Positions 12,701-25,379 are shown, numbered from the stretch's first letter. The stretch is DNA of 64,000 nucleotides from Macquaria australasica (GCA_005408345.1 SEMN01000486.1:124001-188000), one strand, 5' to 3'. The notes: generated by a model not told the origin, from the letters alone. Numbers and translations are program-made.

Positions 12701-15700
12701 AACGAGTGAGAGAAATCTTACAATCTGCTGGACCTGAAATGACATCCTGAACAAAGCAGTGTTCATTACAGCCACAATATGAACAAACAACATCCTGATG
12801 ATTTAGCGATTCCTAGGCTGCTGTTGAATAGCAAAAAAAAAAAGCGTCCTGTCTTTTCCTAAACTCTTTTCTTTGACCTCGATGGAAAACGTTATGAGGT
12901 CAAGAAAAGATGTGAAGCAGAATTCATTAGGACTTGGGAAAAGACAACCACGGCGCTGAGAGAATCCGACTGCACTTACGCCAGGCTGCGTAATTACGCG
13001 ACAGTGGATGTTATTGACGTGGGTCTGCCGTGGTCGCTTTAAATGTTGCTGCCAGAAGGAATTGTTGGACAGCATTATCTCCTTTCCTTTGGTAAAGGAT
13101 GGTCCAGTGTACCCTCTGCTAAAGGAGATAAGAAAGGAAGCACTGAAGCACCTTTCCTTAGCATTTAGAGAATTCCACCAGCTCTTACTTCCAGGTCATT
13201 TCACTCAGTTTAGGAACCTTCCTGAGCAAAAAAGATGATTCGACCGTACTCAAAGAGTCTCACCAGTCACAGAGCTAAAAAAGTAGTTTGTGTTGAAGGG
13301 GGTGCTAGAGGGAAAGGTCATGGGGTCATTAAAATCTAAAGGGTTCATCCACTGAGGAGCAGGAATATGATGAGGATATTTCAGAACAACCTGTACGTTG
13401 GTTTGAGGTAAGTTGGCTGAAACACTGATATTTTCTCCAGCAGGTGAAGAGCTTTTCTTTGTGGTAACACATTATTTCAACAGGTTATATAGTTGACTTT
13501 CCTGGCAATTTGTTTTCATTAATATTTGATCATCTTAGATGTTTTTTGATGTCAGAATTTCTTGGTACTAAGAAACATCACAGTAGAGACTTTTTTTTTT
13601 ACAGATCCTCCTCCTGCTGCCAACTCACTTTCCCTCTCAGATAATAAATATGTTGTTTAAGTGTCCAACATCATCTGAGGAGCACGAATATGCTCTGTAA
13701 ACTTCATGGAAATGGGCTATTTCGATTTTGAGATTTGTTTGTGTACAAGTCATTAATCATTAGGGTGGATCAAGGGGGTATTTATACTGTATATATTTAT
13801 TTTTTTATTTGCCAGATTGTATATATACTGTATCTTAATAGGTAACCTCATTGAAATGTCTTTTTCAAGAGACCTGAGCATAAGAGAGCGTATACAGTAA
13901 CAGTGGTTACACACAATTACAAGTAGCATTCAAAATGCTTGAATATAATATTTTAAAATCTTTGAAAGAAATGACAGATTTTTAATTTTAAAACTTTTTG
14001 TAACAGTATTTAAAACCAGTTTTTCCAAGTTCAGTGGTACAGATGAAATCCTGTGACGTGCAGTTTCCAGTCTTTATGCTAAGCTAAGATAACCAGCTGC
14101 TGACTGTAACTTCATATATAAGTTGGACAGACATGGGTGGGTTTAATCTTCTTATCTAATAATCATATTCCCCCAAATATTCCTTCAAAGGACTTAGATC
14201 ATGATCAGGAGGAAAACCATGTGATGTGGATAAAAGACATGCTTTCGACTGACCTCCTTGACTTTCCAACAAGAAATATTATTAACAGACACTGATTCAG
14301 AGGCTCCTCTGGCCCCTGGTCCTGTTCAGTAATCCATCCATGAATGACAGCAGGTTAAAACCATCAAACCTGCAGAGAGACCAGAAGATTTCTCCCTTCA
14401 GCCTGTGGACAGCAGCAGCAGGTGGACTCTCTGCAGACCTTCAGGATCTGTTTCCTGCCCAGTCTGTTGAATTATTCAGACTCTGTCATCCAGTTAAACC
14501 TCTAACTGCTGCCTGCCGGCTGCTTCAGAGAGCTTCAGATCATCACCATCAGTCCACGTTAGCTTCACTGCCTCCATCAGTCTCTGATGTAATCATATTT
14601 TCTGGAGTTGGGACATCAGATTTGAGGAGCAGCCCCCGGTTTTCGGCTCAGAGTTTAATCCTTCAACATCAGCCGAGAGTTCAGATAATCTCATTGAGTC
14701 AAACTAACGAACGCAGAGCAAAGCTGGCAGTTCATCGCCACAGACGCATCCTTCATTTGGGGGCCTTAAATTGTTGTGTCTGCTCTGATTTTTCTTCTTT
14801 TCGAGCGTTTACAAGAAACAGACAAAAGGTCATTGTCATATTTCCGGATGAGAATGAACGGTGCCGTGACTGTCTGACCCTGACGACCTTCAGATGGAGA
14901 GCGAGGTGTCCTCTGTGTCTCTGACAGACGGCCCAGGGTTCTGGTTTGATTAATCAGCTGCTTGTTGCTGGATGACCCTGACCCGAGACCGTTGGTTGGC
15001 CTCTGCTTATGACACGCAGTCTGTGAGTTACGGCTGAACTTTGACCTCTTCCTTTAAATCAACTACACTGTGTTCCCTCTGGTATTCCTGCAGGAGTTTC
15101 AGGGTTTGTTTGGCTGCAGAGCTGCATCTTCAATCATTTGCATCTTCCTCAAATTCACCATGATAACAACAGCGCCAATGAAAAATACAGTCAGATCTGG
15201 GGACCGTTTTTAAGTGTTCTGGATGAAGTCCACGTCTTCGCCGTGCTAGCTGCATTTTACCACTGACATTTGGAACAGATATTCACGGTGCCCAGACAAT
15301 GAATCCTACTGACTTCGGTGATTTCCTGTCTTTTCCTCTAGCGCCACCTTCAGGTTGTAATATGTGGTTTTGGGTGAAAGAACCACTGGTCTGAGTCCAG
15401 TCTCACTGAGCTGCTAGCATGGCTTTAGACTCTTGTTATAAGGAACATGAATGTCCTCGCTGAAATAATCACTTGTGTTTTGTCTTTTGGTTTTAGGTCG
15501 GTGAGGGCGTAGGTTTGGTTTCAGAGGTTTTAGAAGTATACATATATACACACACATATACATAAACGTATATATATATATATATATGTGTGTATATATG
15601 TATATATCAACAACTGTAGTCCAGACTGACAAAATATTCAGTTCATATTCATGCCCCCAGAGGATAAATCCTCTTGATTCTGGTCACTCTATGACCTTTC

Positions 15701-16417
15701 CTGTAGCGCCACCATCAGGACAACATTTCCACTTGTACACAAGGAAATATACATTATACATACATGGAAATATCAGTCTGACCTGCTAAGTTTGCTGTTG
15801 TGACACTGTTGTCAGATTTAAGCCCATCATGCTGAATTGTCATGACATTTTCGTAACGAGGTGCACGTCTGAAAGAGTCCTCCAAATCAATGCAGTAGAA
15901 CCAGAGATGTTGTCTTTTTTTATTCCACGCATTCTTCTCTCTTGTCAAAACCTGACGCCTACATTACCCACGATGCAACTTGACTTGATTAACTCGATTG
16001 AACAGATTAGGGTGTGTTCTGCTAGTAGCGGCTAATGTAGCCTTGAGCCGCTAGCCTGCAGCAGAGATGAGGAGATCTGGTCAGCTCACTTCTTTCTAAC
16101 TCCACGCCGGCAGATATTTTTCATTTTCAAACTTGAAGTCTTCAGCCCCAACCGAGGCTGACTCAAGTGACATCACTTGAGGCATTTTTTTATCAGACTT
16201 CACGCAGCTCAACTCTGGAGACACTAAAAGGCTTTATGCTACTTTTCTGTGTGTAAAACCAGTGTTTAAAACCTCACAGTTAAATAGTTACCTGCTGCGC
16301 TGATTAGTTCAAACTACTTTAAAACTTGCAGCACATCACAGGTCAAAGGTCAGACACACAGCTACATTAAATCATATTTTCACTGTTTACTTTGTTGCTT
16401 CCTTGCAGTGTAGTCTG

Positions 16418-16481
<64 letters not shown>

Positions 16482-19400
16482 CTGTGCAGGTGAGCACTGA
16501 CCTGTCGATGCTGATGGCGCAGAGGTTGAAGATGGAGGCGGTGCACAGCATCACGTCCATGGTCATCAGGCAGTCACAGATGGTGGTGCTGAGGGTCCAC
16601 ACGCCGTCCTGGAACTGAAACACACAGAAACACGCTCAGTACGTCCACTCGTAATCAACATACACACACACACACACACACACACACTGCATTTACATCA
16701 TGTAACTTTGAGGTATTTGTACTTTACTTCAGTAAATTGTGCTACTTTACACTACTTTACTACTCCACTACATTTCAGAGGGGAATATTGTGCTTTTTAC
16801 TCCACTACATTAATCTGACATATATATTTATTTTGGACTGGCGACCAGTCCTGGGTGTACCCCGCCTCTCGCCCAATGTCAGCTGGGATTGGCTCCAGCA
16901 CCCCCGGGACCCTCTAAGAGGATAAGCGGTATAGAAAATGGATGGATGGATGGATATATTTATTTTGCAGATAAAGATTTTACTATGATCAGCCTATAAA
17001 ATGTGACATATTGTTATAGAATAAAGTATAAATCCTGGTTCCTGCTACTGCATTGAAATGCTGCACCAGTAAGATACACAAACTAGATATACTAAATAAT
17101 AATGTAATATACATAATAATGTAGCAGGGGACATTTTTCTGCATGAGTGCTTTTACTTTTCATACTTAAAATACATTTTGACGATATAAATAAATATAAT
17201 GAAATAAAATTATATTACAAAAAAGATATAAACCAATAAAGTAAATACAAATATGAAAACATAATCTATAAACATACAAATGTATATAAGATAAATAAAC
17301 AAATACATTTTTTAAAAAGTACAAATGAACATATAAAATGCAGAAAAATAACATAACAAATACATTACAAATCATAGAAATATAAAATAAATACATTAAT
17401 GCAAATGGAGAAAATGTGAATAAATAAATAAAAATGCATATACACAAAATAAATAAACATATGAAATACTCTTAATGCAACACATTCTATAAACTCTAAA
17501 GAGATTTACTACAGAATTTAGTAATTACTGTTAATTTAAAATAAGCTTAATTTACCTCTGAAAACACACCAAACACATTAAACTAAATCAAGCCAGAAAT
17601 ACTCTAACATGTCCATTAATTTACTTGTAGTGGAGTATTTTGACATCGTAGTATTAATACTTTTACTTATAATAATAACAATACTTCTTCCGCCAGCGTG
17701 CAGAGATCTGCTCAGCTGATCAGCTCTGGTTTAATTAGTTCCTGTCGTCAAATGTTTGTTGAGACGATAAAAACAGTTTAGACTACAGAACACACAAAGA
17801 CAAACTGTCCGGAGGAAACAACAGGAAAAATATGATGAATGGACAAATAAACAAAGACACAAAGGAGACGAGAGGAAGAGGACAAAACAATGAACGCTAA
17901 CTGACGAACATGCACTCTTTTTTTTTTGTTTTCCTAAAATCCGTTGTTATTGCGGGGCCCCTCGGCTGACCTCTGACCCCTGGAGCAGAATGCACAGACT
18001 GTGTTTGGCCGTTGTTCTCTGAGCTGTGACAGACAAAGACTGACTGAACAGTCAGTTGTGATCGCTGGGAAAAACAGTTTAAGTTATAGAAAAGATTGAA
18101 ATAAAACGACATACAAGAGACGTTCATACAGCGTTCATATAAAGAACTAATAAAGTCAGAGTAAATAAGTTTTCACTCTTCTTCTCTGAGTTTCTCACAG
18201 TGTCCGGCGGGCGTGGCTTCACCAGAAGGTCAGCTGGAGATTTTGAATCCTGGACCTCACCAACATGTTGGTTCCCTGCAGGACAGGGGCTTAAACCCTG
18301 ACGCCCAATTAAACACTGATAAATATATTAAATCAATTAATTAATTACATTTGAATTAACTTTTGAACGTAAGACATGATCTTCATCAGCAGATGTATAA
18401 AGTGTCACGTAACCCTAGATGTGCAAACTTTCCATTGATCTGAGCATGATTCGACTTCCACACGCCAACTTAGAAGTTCATGTTGACGTCTGCTGATGAA
18501 GACTGCGCGATACAGTCAAAAGCCCCAGAACAAGCGAGTAAGTGGACCTTTATTGAGATGCCTTCATCAGCTGTTGTTTCCATCAGGTCGACAATTGAAC
18601 TGTCAAACTTTTAAGCTAATGCGGACGAGGAGCTGTGGAGGTGCACAATGTGATAGAATAATTTACAATTCCCATGACAACTGAGCAAACTCAATCTGCT
18701 GATGAAGACCATGTGATGCGGTCGAAAGCTCCAGGACAAGCTGGCATGTGGACCTTGAGTTGAGAGTGTTTCACCAGACAGTTTGAGCTGTTACGTTTCT
18801 GCAAACTGAAGCTGCCGCTGAGGCCGCGTCAAGTAAGACAACAACATGTTAATGAGCTTAAAACATTGAAGCAGCGTTTCAGATCAATCAATCAATCAAT
18901 CAATAACTTTATTTGTCCCCAGTGGGGTGATTGGTTATGCAAAACCCAGGGCACATAAATACAACACTAGGACCATAAAAACATAAATACACAGTAAAAA
19001 TACTCAAGTTAAAAGATTAAAAAAACAATAAGTTATTGATTACAGATATAATCATTAAGATATAAGTAAAAGTATCAATACCACAGTGTACTCTGTCTTA
19101 CAAGTAAAAGTCCTGCACTTAAGTAAAAATACACAGGTGTTAGCATCAAAATATAGTAGTATACAAGTACTAATTATGCAAAGTAGCTAATTTCTGGAAA
19201 GTATAAATATAGTAAATCACTGGATTATAATTAATGTTTCAGCTGGTGAAGATGGAGCTGATTTTAACTACTTTAATCCTGCTGGGCAGCTTAATCCATA
19301 ATAATATATAATCATTTATTAGTTCAAATATGTATGCATTAATAATCTGAATCTGCAAAGTAGTGGTGGAGTGTAACTAAGTACATTTAGTACTCACTGT

Positions 19401-22400
19401 TCATAAATACAAATTTGAGGTACTTTCTACTTCTACTCCACTACATTTATCTGACAGCTTTAGTTACTTTACAAATTAAGATTTTTACACACAAAACATA
19501 CAAAGAGCTTATAAAATATGATGTTTTGTTATAAATTAAACTTCCCAACAGTTTATACGATTAGTCCATTGACAGAAAATTAATTGCCAATTATTCTGAT
19601 AATCGTTTAATTTTTCATGTAAAAACATGTCATGGTTTCAGCTTCATGATGAATAATGAATAAATTTTAATTTTGTACTATTATTGGACAAAACAAAGCG
19701 TTGTGAAGGAGTCACTTTGGGCTCTGGGTCTGTGTGACAAACCAAACAATCGATCGATCAATGGAGAAAATAATCAGCAGATTAATCCATAATGAAAATA
19801 ATCATTAGTTTCAGTCTGATACAAAATAGTTAACAATTTTGCAGTAAAAATCGTGCTTTTACATGAATGCATGAGTCATAATAATCTAATGATATCGGAT
19901 ATAATAGTTTAACAGTCAAAGGGGAAATTTTACTGCACTGAGTACTTTTACTTTTAATACTTTAAGTACATTTTCCTCATTATACTCACATACTTTTACT
20001 TAAGTAACATTTTCAAATCACTATAATGTAGTCGTAAGCAGATGTAAGAGTCTATCAATATATTTAATTATATATATCTAATTGTTGACAAATACTGTTC
20101 ATTAATAAACACACAGCTGCATATAACTACATTATAGTATGTTATAAACTATTTATTAAATGTGTTTGTATACTGCTTAGGAATGATACATAAGGGGACT
20201 TAAAGTAAAGTGTTACCGAATTAGAGTATTTTTTTACAGTGTGGTATTAGTACTTTTACTTCATTAAAGTATCTGAGTACTTCACTTCACCTGCACTGCT
20301 GCTGCAAAGTAACTAATGATGGCAAATAAATGTAGTGGAGTAAAAAAAGTACAAAGTAGCTTAAAATGGAAATACCCAAGTAAAGTACAAGTACCTCAAA
20401 ATTGTACCTAACTACAGTACTTGAATAAATGTAAACTCTGATTCACAGAATGAAGTTTATTTTTCTGACTTTTCTCTGATCTTTTGTAGTTTTGCTGTGT
20501 ATTCAGGGGTCAGAAGCCCCAGAAAAGGTTGGGAACCGATTCAACGCTGTTAAAGTGAAGCTCTCGCATGAATCGATCGATCTATCTCGCTGTCAATCAG
20601 CATATCAATAGACCTGATCCTTATAAGCTAAATGATCTCTCGCACTTGGTTGTAACTCCTCCGTTTGTGTTATAATGATCCAGAAATGAGGCTGTAAAAG
20701 ACTTCATTGTTTAAGATGCTTCAGTGAACTATTCACATTCTAGGCGTTGACCTTTGACCCCTGTGAAGTCACAAAGATTAGCGACATGGTAAAAGTTACT
20801 CTGAGTTAATCTTTGTTGTTTTATTGATTAGTTTGATTAGTTATGAGGCTGTTGTGAGCTCAGCTAGTTGTGTAAATGTTCTATAATAAGTTGTCATATT
20901 TTACACCTTCACAAATCACAAAAACAACTTTTTCTAGACGAACCTAAATTCTACATGTTCATATAATCCATTTTAGATCTTGAATGCACCTCGTAACTTC
21001 AAATAAATCTTTATTTGTCAAGTAATGCTGAAAGTAAAAGTGCAATTCATCCATATTTGAAGCCGATAAGAGACTTTGAGAGGCGGATAAATGGAAGGAA
21101 TGAATAAAAAAAACAGACGTCCTGATCTGAGTATGAAAAACGTACATTTTTTAAAATGTTTGTATTTCCTGTATTTAAACCTGCAGCAGGTTTTTAAACG
21201 GCTGTGATCGTTTCTGCGTGGAGAGTTTGCATAACTCTTTTATCTCTCAGGACGTCAAACAGTTAAATGCTCGTGATGACGTCGCTGATGATTAGTTTCC
21301 CGTTTAACTCAACCCCCCAGGAACTGCACCGGGCTTTGAAGCCAGTTTGACATAGTGGCCAAATCGTGTAATAACAACTTCCGGGTCCGTCACGTTATGC
21401 ACTCTGGCCCCAAGACACTTTTTCCCATAGACTCACATTGTGAAAGAGACGTCTGTAAATCAGCGGATAATGTTTATTGAGGTACAACAACCAGCCAGTA
21501 CGAACACTTAAACAGCCCTTATTTAAATCATGATGTCCTAAAAGTTGTAAACTTCACTAACAGCTGAATGCACAGTTACAGAGTCACTGTGGTTCATGTG
21601 AGCGGTTGGGAGGCGGGGCTAAAGGAAACGCTAGTGTGCTTCTTCTATGAGCCGTACAACGCGGAAGCTGTGTGGAAGATCCGGGTAATTTTATACCCGG
21701 AAGTCAAACTTTTTTGGCTTCATGTGCCGCTGAGCAACTTTCATAGGAATGAACGGAGCCCCGCCTCCGACACTGTATCCAGGTCTCTTTATACATCCAT
21801 GGTTTAACTACTGATGATGTTTTTGGCGATGGCTAAACAAACTGTGTACTTGTACCCCAAAGGGTACCTCTGCAGTTACCAGGGGGGTGCGTGTGAACTC
21901 ACGCTCAGCTAATTTGAAAAAATAGAAATTATGATTTGGTAATATATATCCACATGTTTGTGTTTAGGAGAAAAATCAACACACAGGTAAGATTCTAAAT
22001 TTTTGTGATGCTGATCTTTATAGTTATTGATGCTGTGGCAGTCTGACTGCACAGGACATGCCTCAGTTTCCCACCAACCTGATTCAGACTTAAGTAAAGA
22101 TGCTGTAAATGGTTCAAACAGCCCGTTTCTGTCACTCCAAATGGCAGCAGAACAAATGCAAACTTGGCCAAAACTACTAAATAAATCCATAAAGCCATCC
22201 CTTCTATCAAAGCAGTGATCTGATGGGGCTGAGGGAGTATGTCGGACCACTTTATGTATTCATGTTTTATGTTTTTGGACATTAGTCCGTGTGTCCAGGT
22301 CTCTCAGGTGTTCTGTGTTTTCACCGAGCTGCAAGACAGATTTCCTCTCGAGGACAATAAAGACAGAAACATAAAATCTCAAATTAAACCGACTGACGGC

Positions 22401-24420
22401 GTCCTCACAGATGTACGTTTCCAACATGTTAGAAAACCACAACCTATGATCCGTGTTTCGTCTTGATCTTTTGTGATCAGCAGGTGTCACTGATTGTAAC
22501 TGTAAGTACATTTACTCAAATACTTTACACTTTAGTACAATTCTGAGGTACTTTGCTGCTATTTTATACTTCTACTCCATTAAACTCCAGAGAAATATAT
22601 TGTACTTTTTAACTCCCTTTCGTTTATTTGCAAACTTTAGTTACTTTATTAATAATATAAAACATAAAATCAGCAAATAAATTCTGTGTTTTAGTGTATT
22701 ATTATAAGATATGATAAGACTTTATTGATCCCCAGAGGTATATTCATAACCCTCTCAGTATATAAAGTAATTAAAATTATGTCCACTTTTACCAGCTGCA
22801 ACATTAAAGTGATTTGTACTTTTACTTTTGGTACTTTAAGTATATTTTGATGCTGCTACTTAATTTTGAATGCATGCACTGTGGTATTACTACTTCTACT
22901 CATGTTACCACAATATCTATATATATTTTACAGTGTTTACTTGTTTCTTAATGTTTAATCACACTTTTATTAACACGAATCCATCACTGCAAATGCGGGC
23001 TGTTTTTTCTCTGCACTTTTAATGTGTTTTATTTATTATTTATTGTCTTATTTTGTTTTTATTGTGTTTTTATTGTGTTTGTGAAGGATTTCCCCCTGCG
23101 GGACAATAAAGGTCTGAACTGAACTGTGAGAACACAAGATCTGAGCAACAAATATCTAAAAAACCAACCTGTTGTTTCTCTGTTTAATGAAAACTATGAA
23201 GCTGAACCCCATTAACTTACCCATACAATGCTATATACTAATAATGGTGTAATTAAGGTGCTTTTAATTGGATTTTAAGGGGATGATTAATGGATAAATT
23301 AATGGATTGGGATATATTAAGGGGTTTTAATGGTTTATCTGCATTGTTTAATGGATTTTTAACCCCTTACCAACCCATGACCAACTGATGAATTATCAAT
23401 TAACATGATGGTTTTCACGCTTTTTGGTTAATTTTAACCCCTTAAACCCCTTTAAACCAAGCATATAATCCATTTAAACAGCCCTGATATATAATTGATT
23501 CATTAATTAATGGACTGATGCTGGTGTTGCTGCAGATTTGGTGAGTAGGAGACAAACAGAGACAACATCAGTCTGAGCAGCAGCTAATTAATATGTTAAC
23601 TAAGTGGAAAGTCGTGTAGTTCAGGTTATACCCCTTTAAAATCTATTTAATTAGAACATTAAGGGCTCTGGAAATTAAGATGTTTTTAAGAGGTTTATAT
23701 AACTTAACACCTAAATGAAACTGATAAGTGATGGATTTGTCAAATATTTCAGATTCACGTGTAAATTAAGGGAAAAGCCAAACACCCCTTAACAGTCTAC
23801 TTAAGGGCTTTTCAAATAGAGGTGATTTTAAGGGGGTTGGTTATTGCTTTTACAAATTAATGGACAAATTAAGGGATCTCTGGTGTGTTTCAGGGGTAAT
23901 TTAAGGTTTATTTGGGCGTTTTAAGGGTTCTTGTTATGAAGGATCAGCTCTTTAAAACAGACTTGAAAGGAAAATGTTGGAATCCATAACACCTGCAGAG
24001 ACCCGACAGACCTGCATCTAGACTCTGAAGACTTTAAGTACCTCTGTGGGGCCCCTGTGACAGTCGAGGGGCCCTGGAGGTCTGGATGCAGCTGTGTGAG
24101 GCAAACATGTAAAGCAGAAAATGTCTCACCTGTACTCAAACTAGCGTGTAATATTTGCACAGGCAGTGTGTTTCACGTGGTCTCACCTCGGAGTAGACGA
24201 AGAGCGGCAGCACCAGCACCGCCAGCATCAGATCCGCCACGGCAAGACTGACGATGAAGTAGTTGGTGGTGGTCTTCAGCGCCTTCTCGGTGAACACGCT
24301 CAGACACACCAGCAGGTTCCCGCAGATGATCACCACGATCAGCAGCACCCCGAACAGCAGGGCCGGCAGGTTGTGTCCCCTCGCTGCCGCCTCCGCCGCT
24401 GCGCTCAGGTTGGCAGCCAT
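9726..24420 (-). CDS. drd4: Dopamine D4 receptor (complete, four coding exons)
   Basis: Coding exons in gene order are 24420-24187, 16614-16502, 12696-12107 and 9943-9726 (ATG 24418-24420, stop TGA 9726-9728). Lengths 234, 113, 590 and 218 nt sum to 385 codons, and all junctions are in phase. It encodes a class A GPCR of 384 aa: N-glycosylation site N4LS, TM1 N35, TM2 D63, amine-binding D98 in TM3, DRF at 115-117 (D4-type in place of DRY), the TM5 serine cluster YSSVCS, FCWTPFF in TM6, NPVIY in TM7, and a C-terminal Cys. Intracellular loop 3 is proline-rich. In the family it couples to Gi and lowers cAMP in response to dopamine. Introns are 7.6, 3.8 and 2.2 kb, far larger than in the compact human gene. 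A candidate poly(A) signal (tttatt on +) is at 9441-9446. Confidence 0.96.
9944..12106 (-). other. drd4 intron 3
   Basis: It contains a dispersed teleost repeat at about 10090-10180 (gcctagcttagcacaaac...gggggaaactgctagcc), the degenerate CTAC-rich tract at 10296-10890, and a local duplication at 11295-11390 ('cagaggtggaggtgaggcgttcaggtacctgcag' twice, about 55 bp apart, imperfect). No exon was found. Confidence 0.65.
10296..10890. repeat. Degenerate (CTAC)n / 'ctaccaacctacc' tract
   Basis: About 600 bp are dominated by degenerate CTAC, CTACCAA and TTACCAA words, with an interspersed longer motif 'agattagctaatgaggcagagc' near 10384, 10480 and 10728. It looks like an old expanded tetranucleotide repeat. 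Confidence 0.85.
12300..12375 (-). other. drd4: Proline-rich segment of drd4 intracellular loop 3
   Basis: Within exon 3 the protein reads SLPPLASLPPPLPP, encoded by a partly repeated CTGCC(A/G)CCG pattern. It lies in the same exon and loop as the human DRD4 48-bp coding VNTR, whose units are also proline-rich and contain candidate SH3-binding motifs. No tandem 48-bp unit is present here. Confidence 0.7.
15540..15608. repeat. AT/AC-rich microsatellite
   Basis: Alternating purine-pyrimidine tract of tatata, acacac and tgtgta. Confidence 0.85.
15890..16240. repeat. Dispersed repeat, copy 1
   Basis: Shares long near-identical stretches with 53980-54290, for example 'cttgtcaaaacctg.cgcctacattaccca', 'gctagtagcggctaatgtagcct' and 'tcacttctttctaactccac', in the same order and orientation. 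No coding capacity is recognised, and the family is not identified. Confidence 0.85.
16419..16479. repeat. (TG)n microsatellite next to drd4 exon 2
   Basis: About 30 TG units, 22 bp from the exon 2 donor. In the gene sense it is a CA repeat just inside intron 2, a position where CA-repeat-binding splicing factors such as hnRNP L can act (inference). Confidence 0.9.
16662..16687. repeat. (CA)n microsatellite
   Basis: About 13 CA units in drd4 intron 1, 48 bp before the exon 2 acceptor in gene sense. Exon 2 is therefore flanked on both sides by dinucleotide repeats. Confidence 0.85.
16700..17695. mobile_element. hAT-type MITE interrupted by a retroelement tail
   Basis: The segment starts with 'tgaggtatttgtactttact' and ends 'atacttcttccgccagcg', the same family as 8095-8595. 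It is split by an unrelated insert at about 16836-16960. The interior at 17160-17460 is an AT-rich 'aaataaataca' tract. Confidence 0.6.
16836..16962 (+). mobile_element. Retroelement 3' tail ending in (GGAT)n
   Basis: Contains 'ccccgcctctcgcccaatgt', 'ggctccagcacccccgggac', 'ggataagcggtatagaaaat' and a terminal ggatggatggatgg. This is a very common teleost non-LTR or SINE-type tail. It lies inside the MITE at 16700-17695. Confidence 0.8.
18885..18965 (-). mobile_element. LINE-type 3' tail
   Basis: (ATCA)n followed by 'ataactttatttgtccccag'. This is the reverse complement of the common teleost 'gggacaataaag' retroelement terminus, also seen at 23085-23115 (forward) and 22705-22760 (reverse). 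Confidence 0.65.
19368..20020. mobile_element. AGTACTT-family hAT MITE cluster
   Basis: Starts 'agtggtggagtgtaactaag', with the interior 'tacttctactccactacatt', and ends 'acttttacttaagtaacatt'. Fragments of further copies of the same family flank it at 19040-19200 and 20215-20420, so this part of drd4 intron 1 is a pile of related insertions. Confidence 0.65.
21310..21805. mobile_element. Interspersed repeat (DNA-transposon-like remnant)
   Basis: Contains 'cttccgggtccgtcacgtta', 'gtgccgctgagcaactttca' and a terminal 'tccaggtctctttatacatc', words I associate with abundant teleost repeats. Its end resembles the 'ctttatatacagtct' motif at 32-61 and 7451-7475. The short open frames inside are not considered genes. 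Confidence 0.55.
22495..22905. mobile_element. AGTACTT-family MITE with a nested retroelement tail
   Basis: 'aagtacatttactcaaatac' to 'gtggtattactacttctact' matches the MITE family. The segment 'aagactttattgatccccag' at 22709-22728 is a LINE-type tail inserted within it. Confidence 0.6.
23030..23125 (+). mobile_element. LINE-type 3' tail
   Basis: 'ttccccctgcgggacaataa' followed by aggtctgaactgaactg, the sense counterpart of the tails at 18.9 and 22.7 kb. Confidence 0.6.
23215..23940. repeat. TTAAGGGG-rich element, copy 1 (drd4 intron 1)
   Basis: Packed with TTAAGG, CCCCTTAA and AATTAATGG words. It shares ordered blocks with 25380-25490 and 25927-26440: 'gctctggaaattaag', 'tgcagatttggtg', 'ggtgtgttt.caggggta' and 'aaggt..ttttaat'. 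The family is not recognised. Confidence 0.7.
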
Positions 24421-25085
24421 TTCCGCCGCGGCTCCTCCGCTCCGTCCCGGTCCGAGCCGCAGCAGCGCGGCCAGCGGACTCTCATGAAGGCCGGGCCGGA
24501 CTCTGGTCCCCGCACTGTGGTCTCATCATGGTGTCACGGAGACTCGAGGGAGACTCGACTCGGACTCTCCAGAGCGCTCCGGTGCGCACTTTACGCAAAA
24601 CAACTCCGCGTAAAACAGGATGGAAACAGGTGGAGTTTGGTCTTATTCACAAAATAAAAACACACATTTATTCCGTTAACTCCTAATTTTATGCTGACAA
24701 AGTTCCGTGTGTCCTCTTGAGAAAGAACATTTTGTGTCGTGAAGATTAAAAAAACTAACTCAGAGGAAACAGGCGGGGTCGATCAAACGCGCATTAAAAT
24801 GCTCAGATCATTAGAAAGTTGAGGAGGAAATCCATGTCTCACCTCAGATAAAAGCTCTGGTTGTTGGGTGACGACCAGCAGGAGCGTCTGTGCGGCCAGA
24901 CGGCGGTGAGTGTGTCGGTCTGCGGGAGTTTTCAGCTCCGGTGCGTGTTCACCTGCAGCCTGCTAAAGGCCACCGGGGCCAAATTAGCCGATTAAAGCCG
25001 CTTATCAGCTGCGCTTTACGGTGTCCTTCAGTCCTTGAGCTCCAGCGGGAGACACAGTTTATCCATCTGTCTGTCTGTTCATCTG

Positions 25086-25140
<55 letters not shown>

Positions 25141-25230
25141 GGAGCGGCCGCTGCAAAAAATATCCACAACTTTATTTACGTTAATTGAAATGAAAGAGGA
25201 CAGAAAATATGTCACGGAGAGGCGCAATAA
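24421..25230 (-). promoter_or_regulatory. drd4 5' flank (putative promoter and 5' UTR)
   Basis: GC- and CpG-rich sequence immediately upstream of the drd4 start, with no TATA box at an obvious position. It includes (GT)n at 25089-25119 followed by (GA)n to 25142, a polypurine tract that could form non-B DNA. The transcription start cannot be fixed from sequence. Confidence 0.45.
25089..25142. repeat. Compound (GT)n(GA)n microsatellite
   Basis: About 15 GT units run directly into about 12 GA units, about 670-720 bp upstream of the drd4 start codon. Confidence 0.9.
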
Positions 25231-25238
25231 CAAGCAGC

Positions 25239-25254
25239 GAAAAAAAAAAAAGAA

Positions 25255-25292
<38 letters not shown>
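25239..25292. repeat. Poly(A) plus (TA)n tract
   Basis: A-runs followed by about 13 TA units. It may be the tail of a retroelement whose body is not recognisable. Confidence 0.85.
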
Positions 25293-25293
<1 letters not shown>

Positions 25294-25379
25294 CACAATA
25301 TAATATAATACTATCATATGAATATACTGTGTTACAAATACTAGAATAACCTGAATTTTTTCCTTAAAATTCTACTATT

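Larger units (their letters stand above)
12697..16501 (-). other. drd4 intron 2
   Basis: No exon is seen. It holds an AT-rich stretch, the 'tctttatgctaagctaag' repeat at 14070-14095, pieces of the 'cctctagcgccacc' repeat at about 15250-15370 and 15640-15730, an AT/AC microsatellite, a dispersed repeat at 15890-16240, and a TG microsatellite directly beside exon 2. A 194-codon open frame at 14340-14924 on the + strand is not recognisable as a gene. Confidence 0.6.
16615..24186 (-). other. drd4 intron 1
   Basis: A 7.6-kb intron made mostly of repeats: the nested MITE at 16.7-17.7 kb, related 'gaagac...gtgatgcggtcgaaagctcc' pieces at 18495-18560 and 18700-18770, a LINE-type tail at 18885-18960, AGTACTT-family MITEs at 19.0-20.4 and 22.5-22.9 kb, a MITE-like segment at 21.3-21.8 kb, and a TTAAGGGG-rich element at 23.2-23.9 kb. 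No exon is recognised. Confidence 0.65.

Noticed and set aside
14340..14924. 194-codon open frame on the + strand in drd4 intron 2
   Set aside because: No recognisable domain, no convincing splice or promoter context, and no close homologue known to me. It is kept only as a chance open frame.
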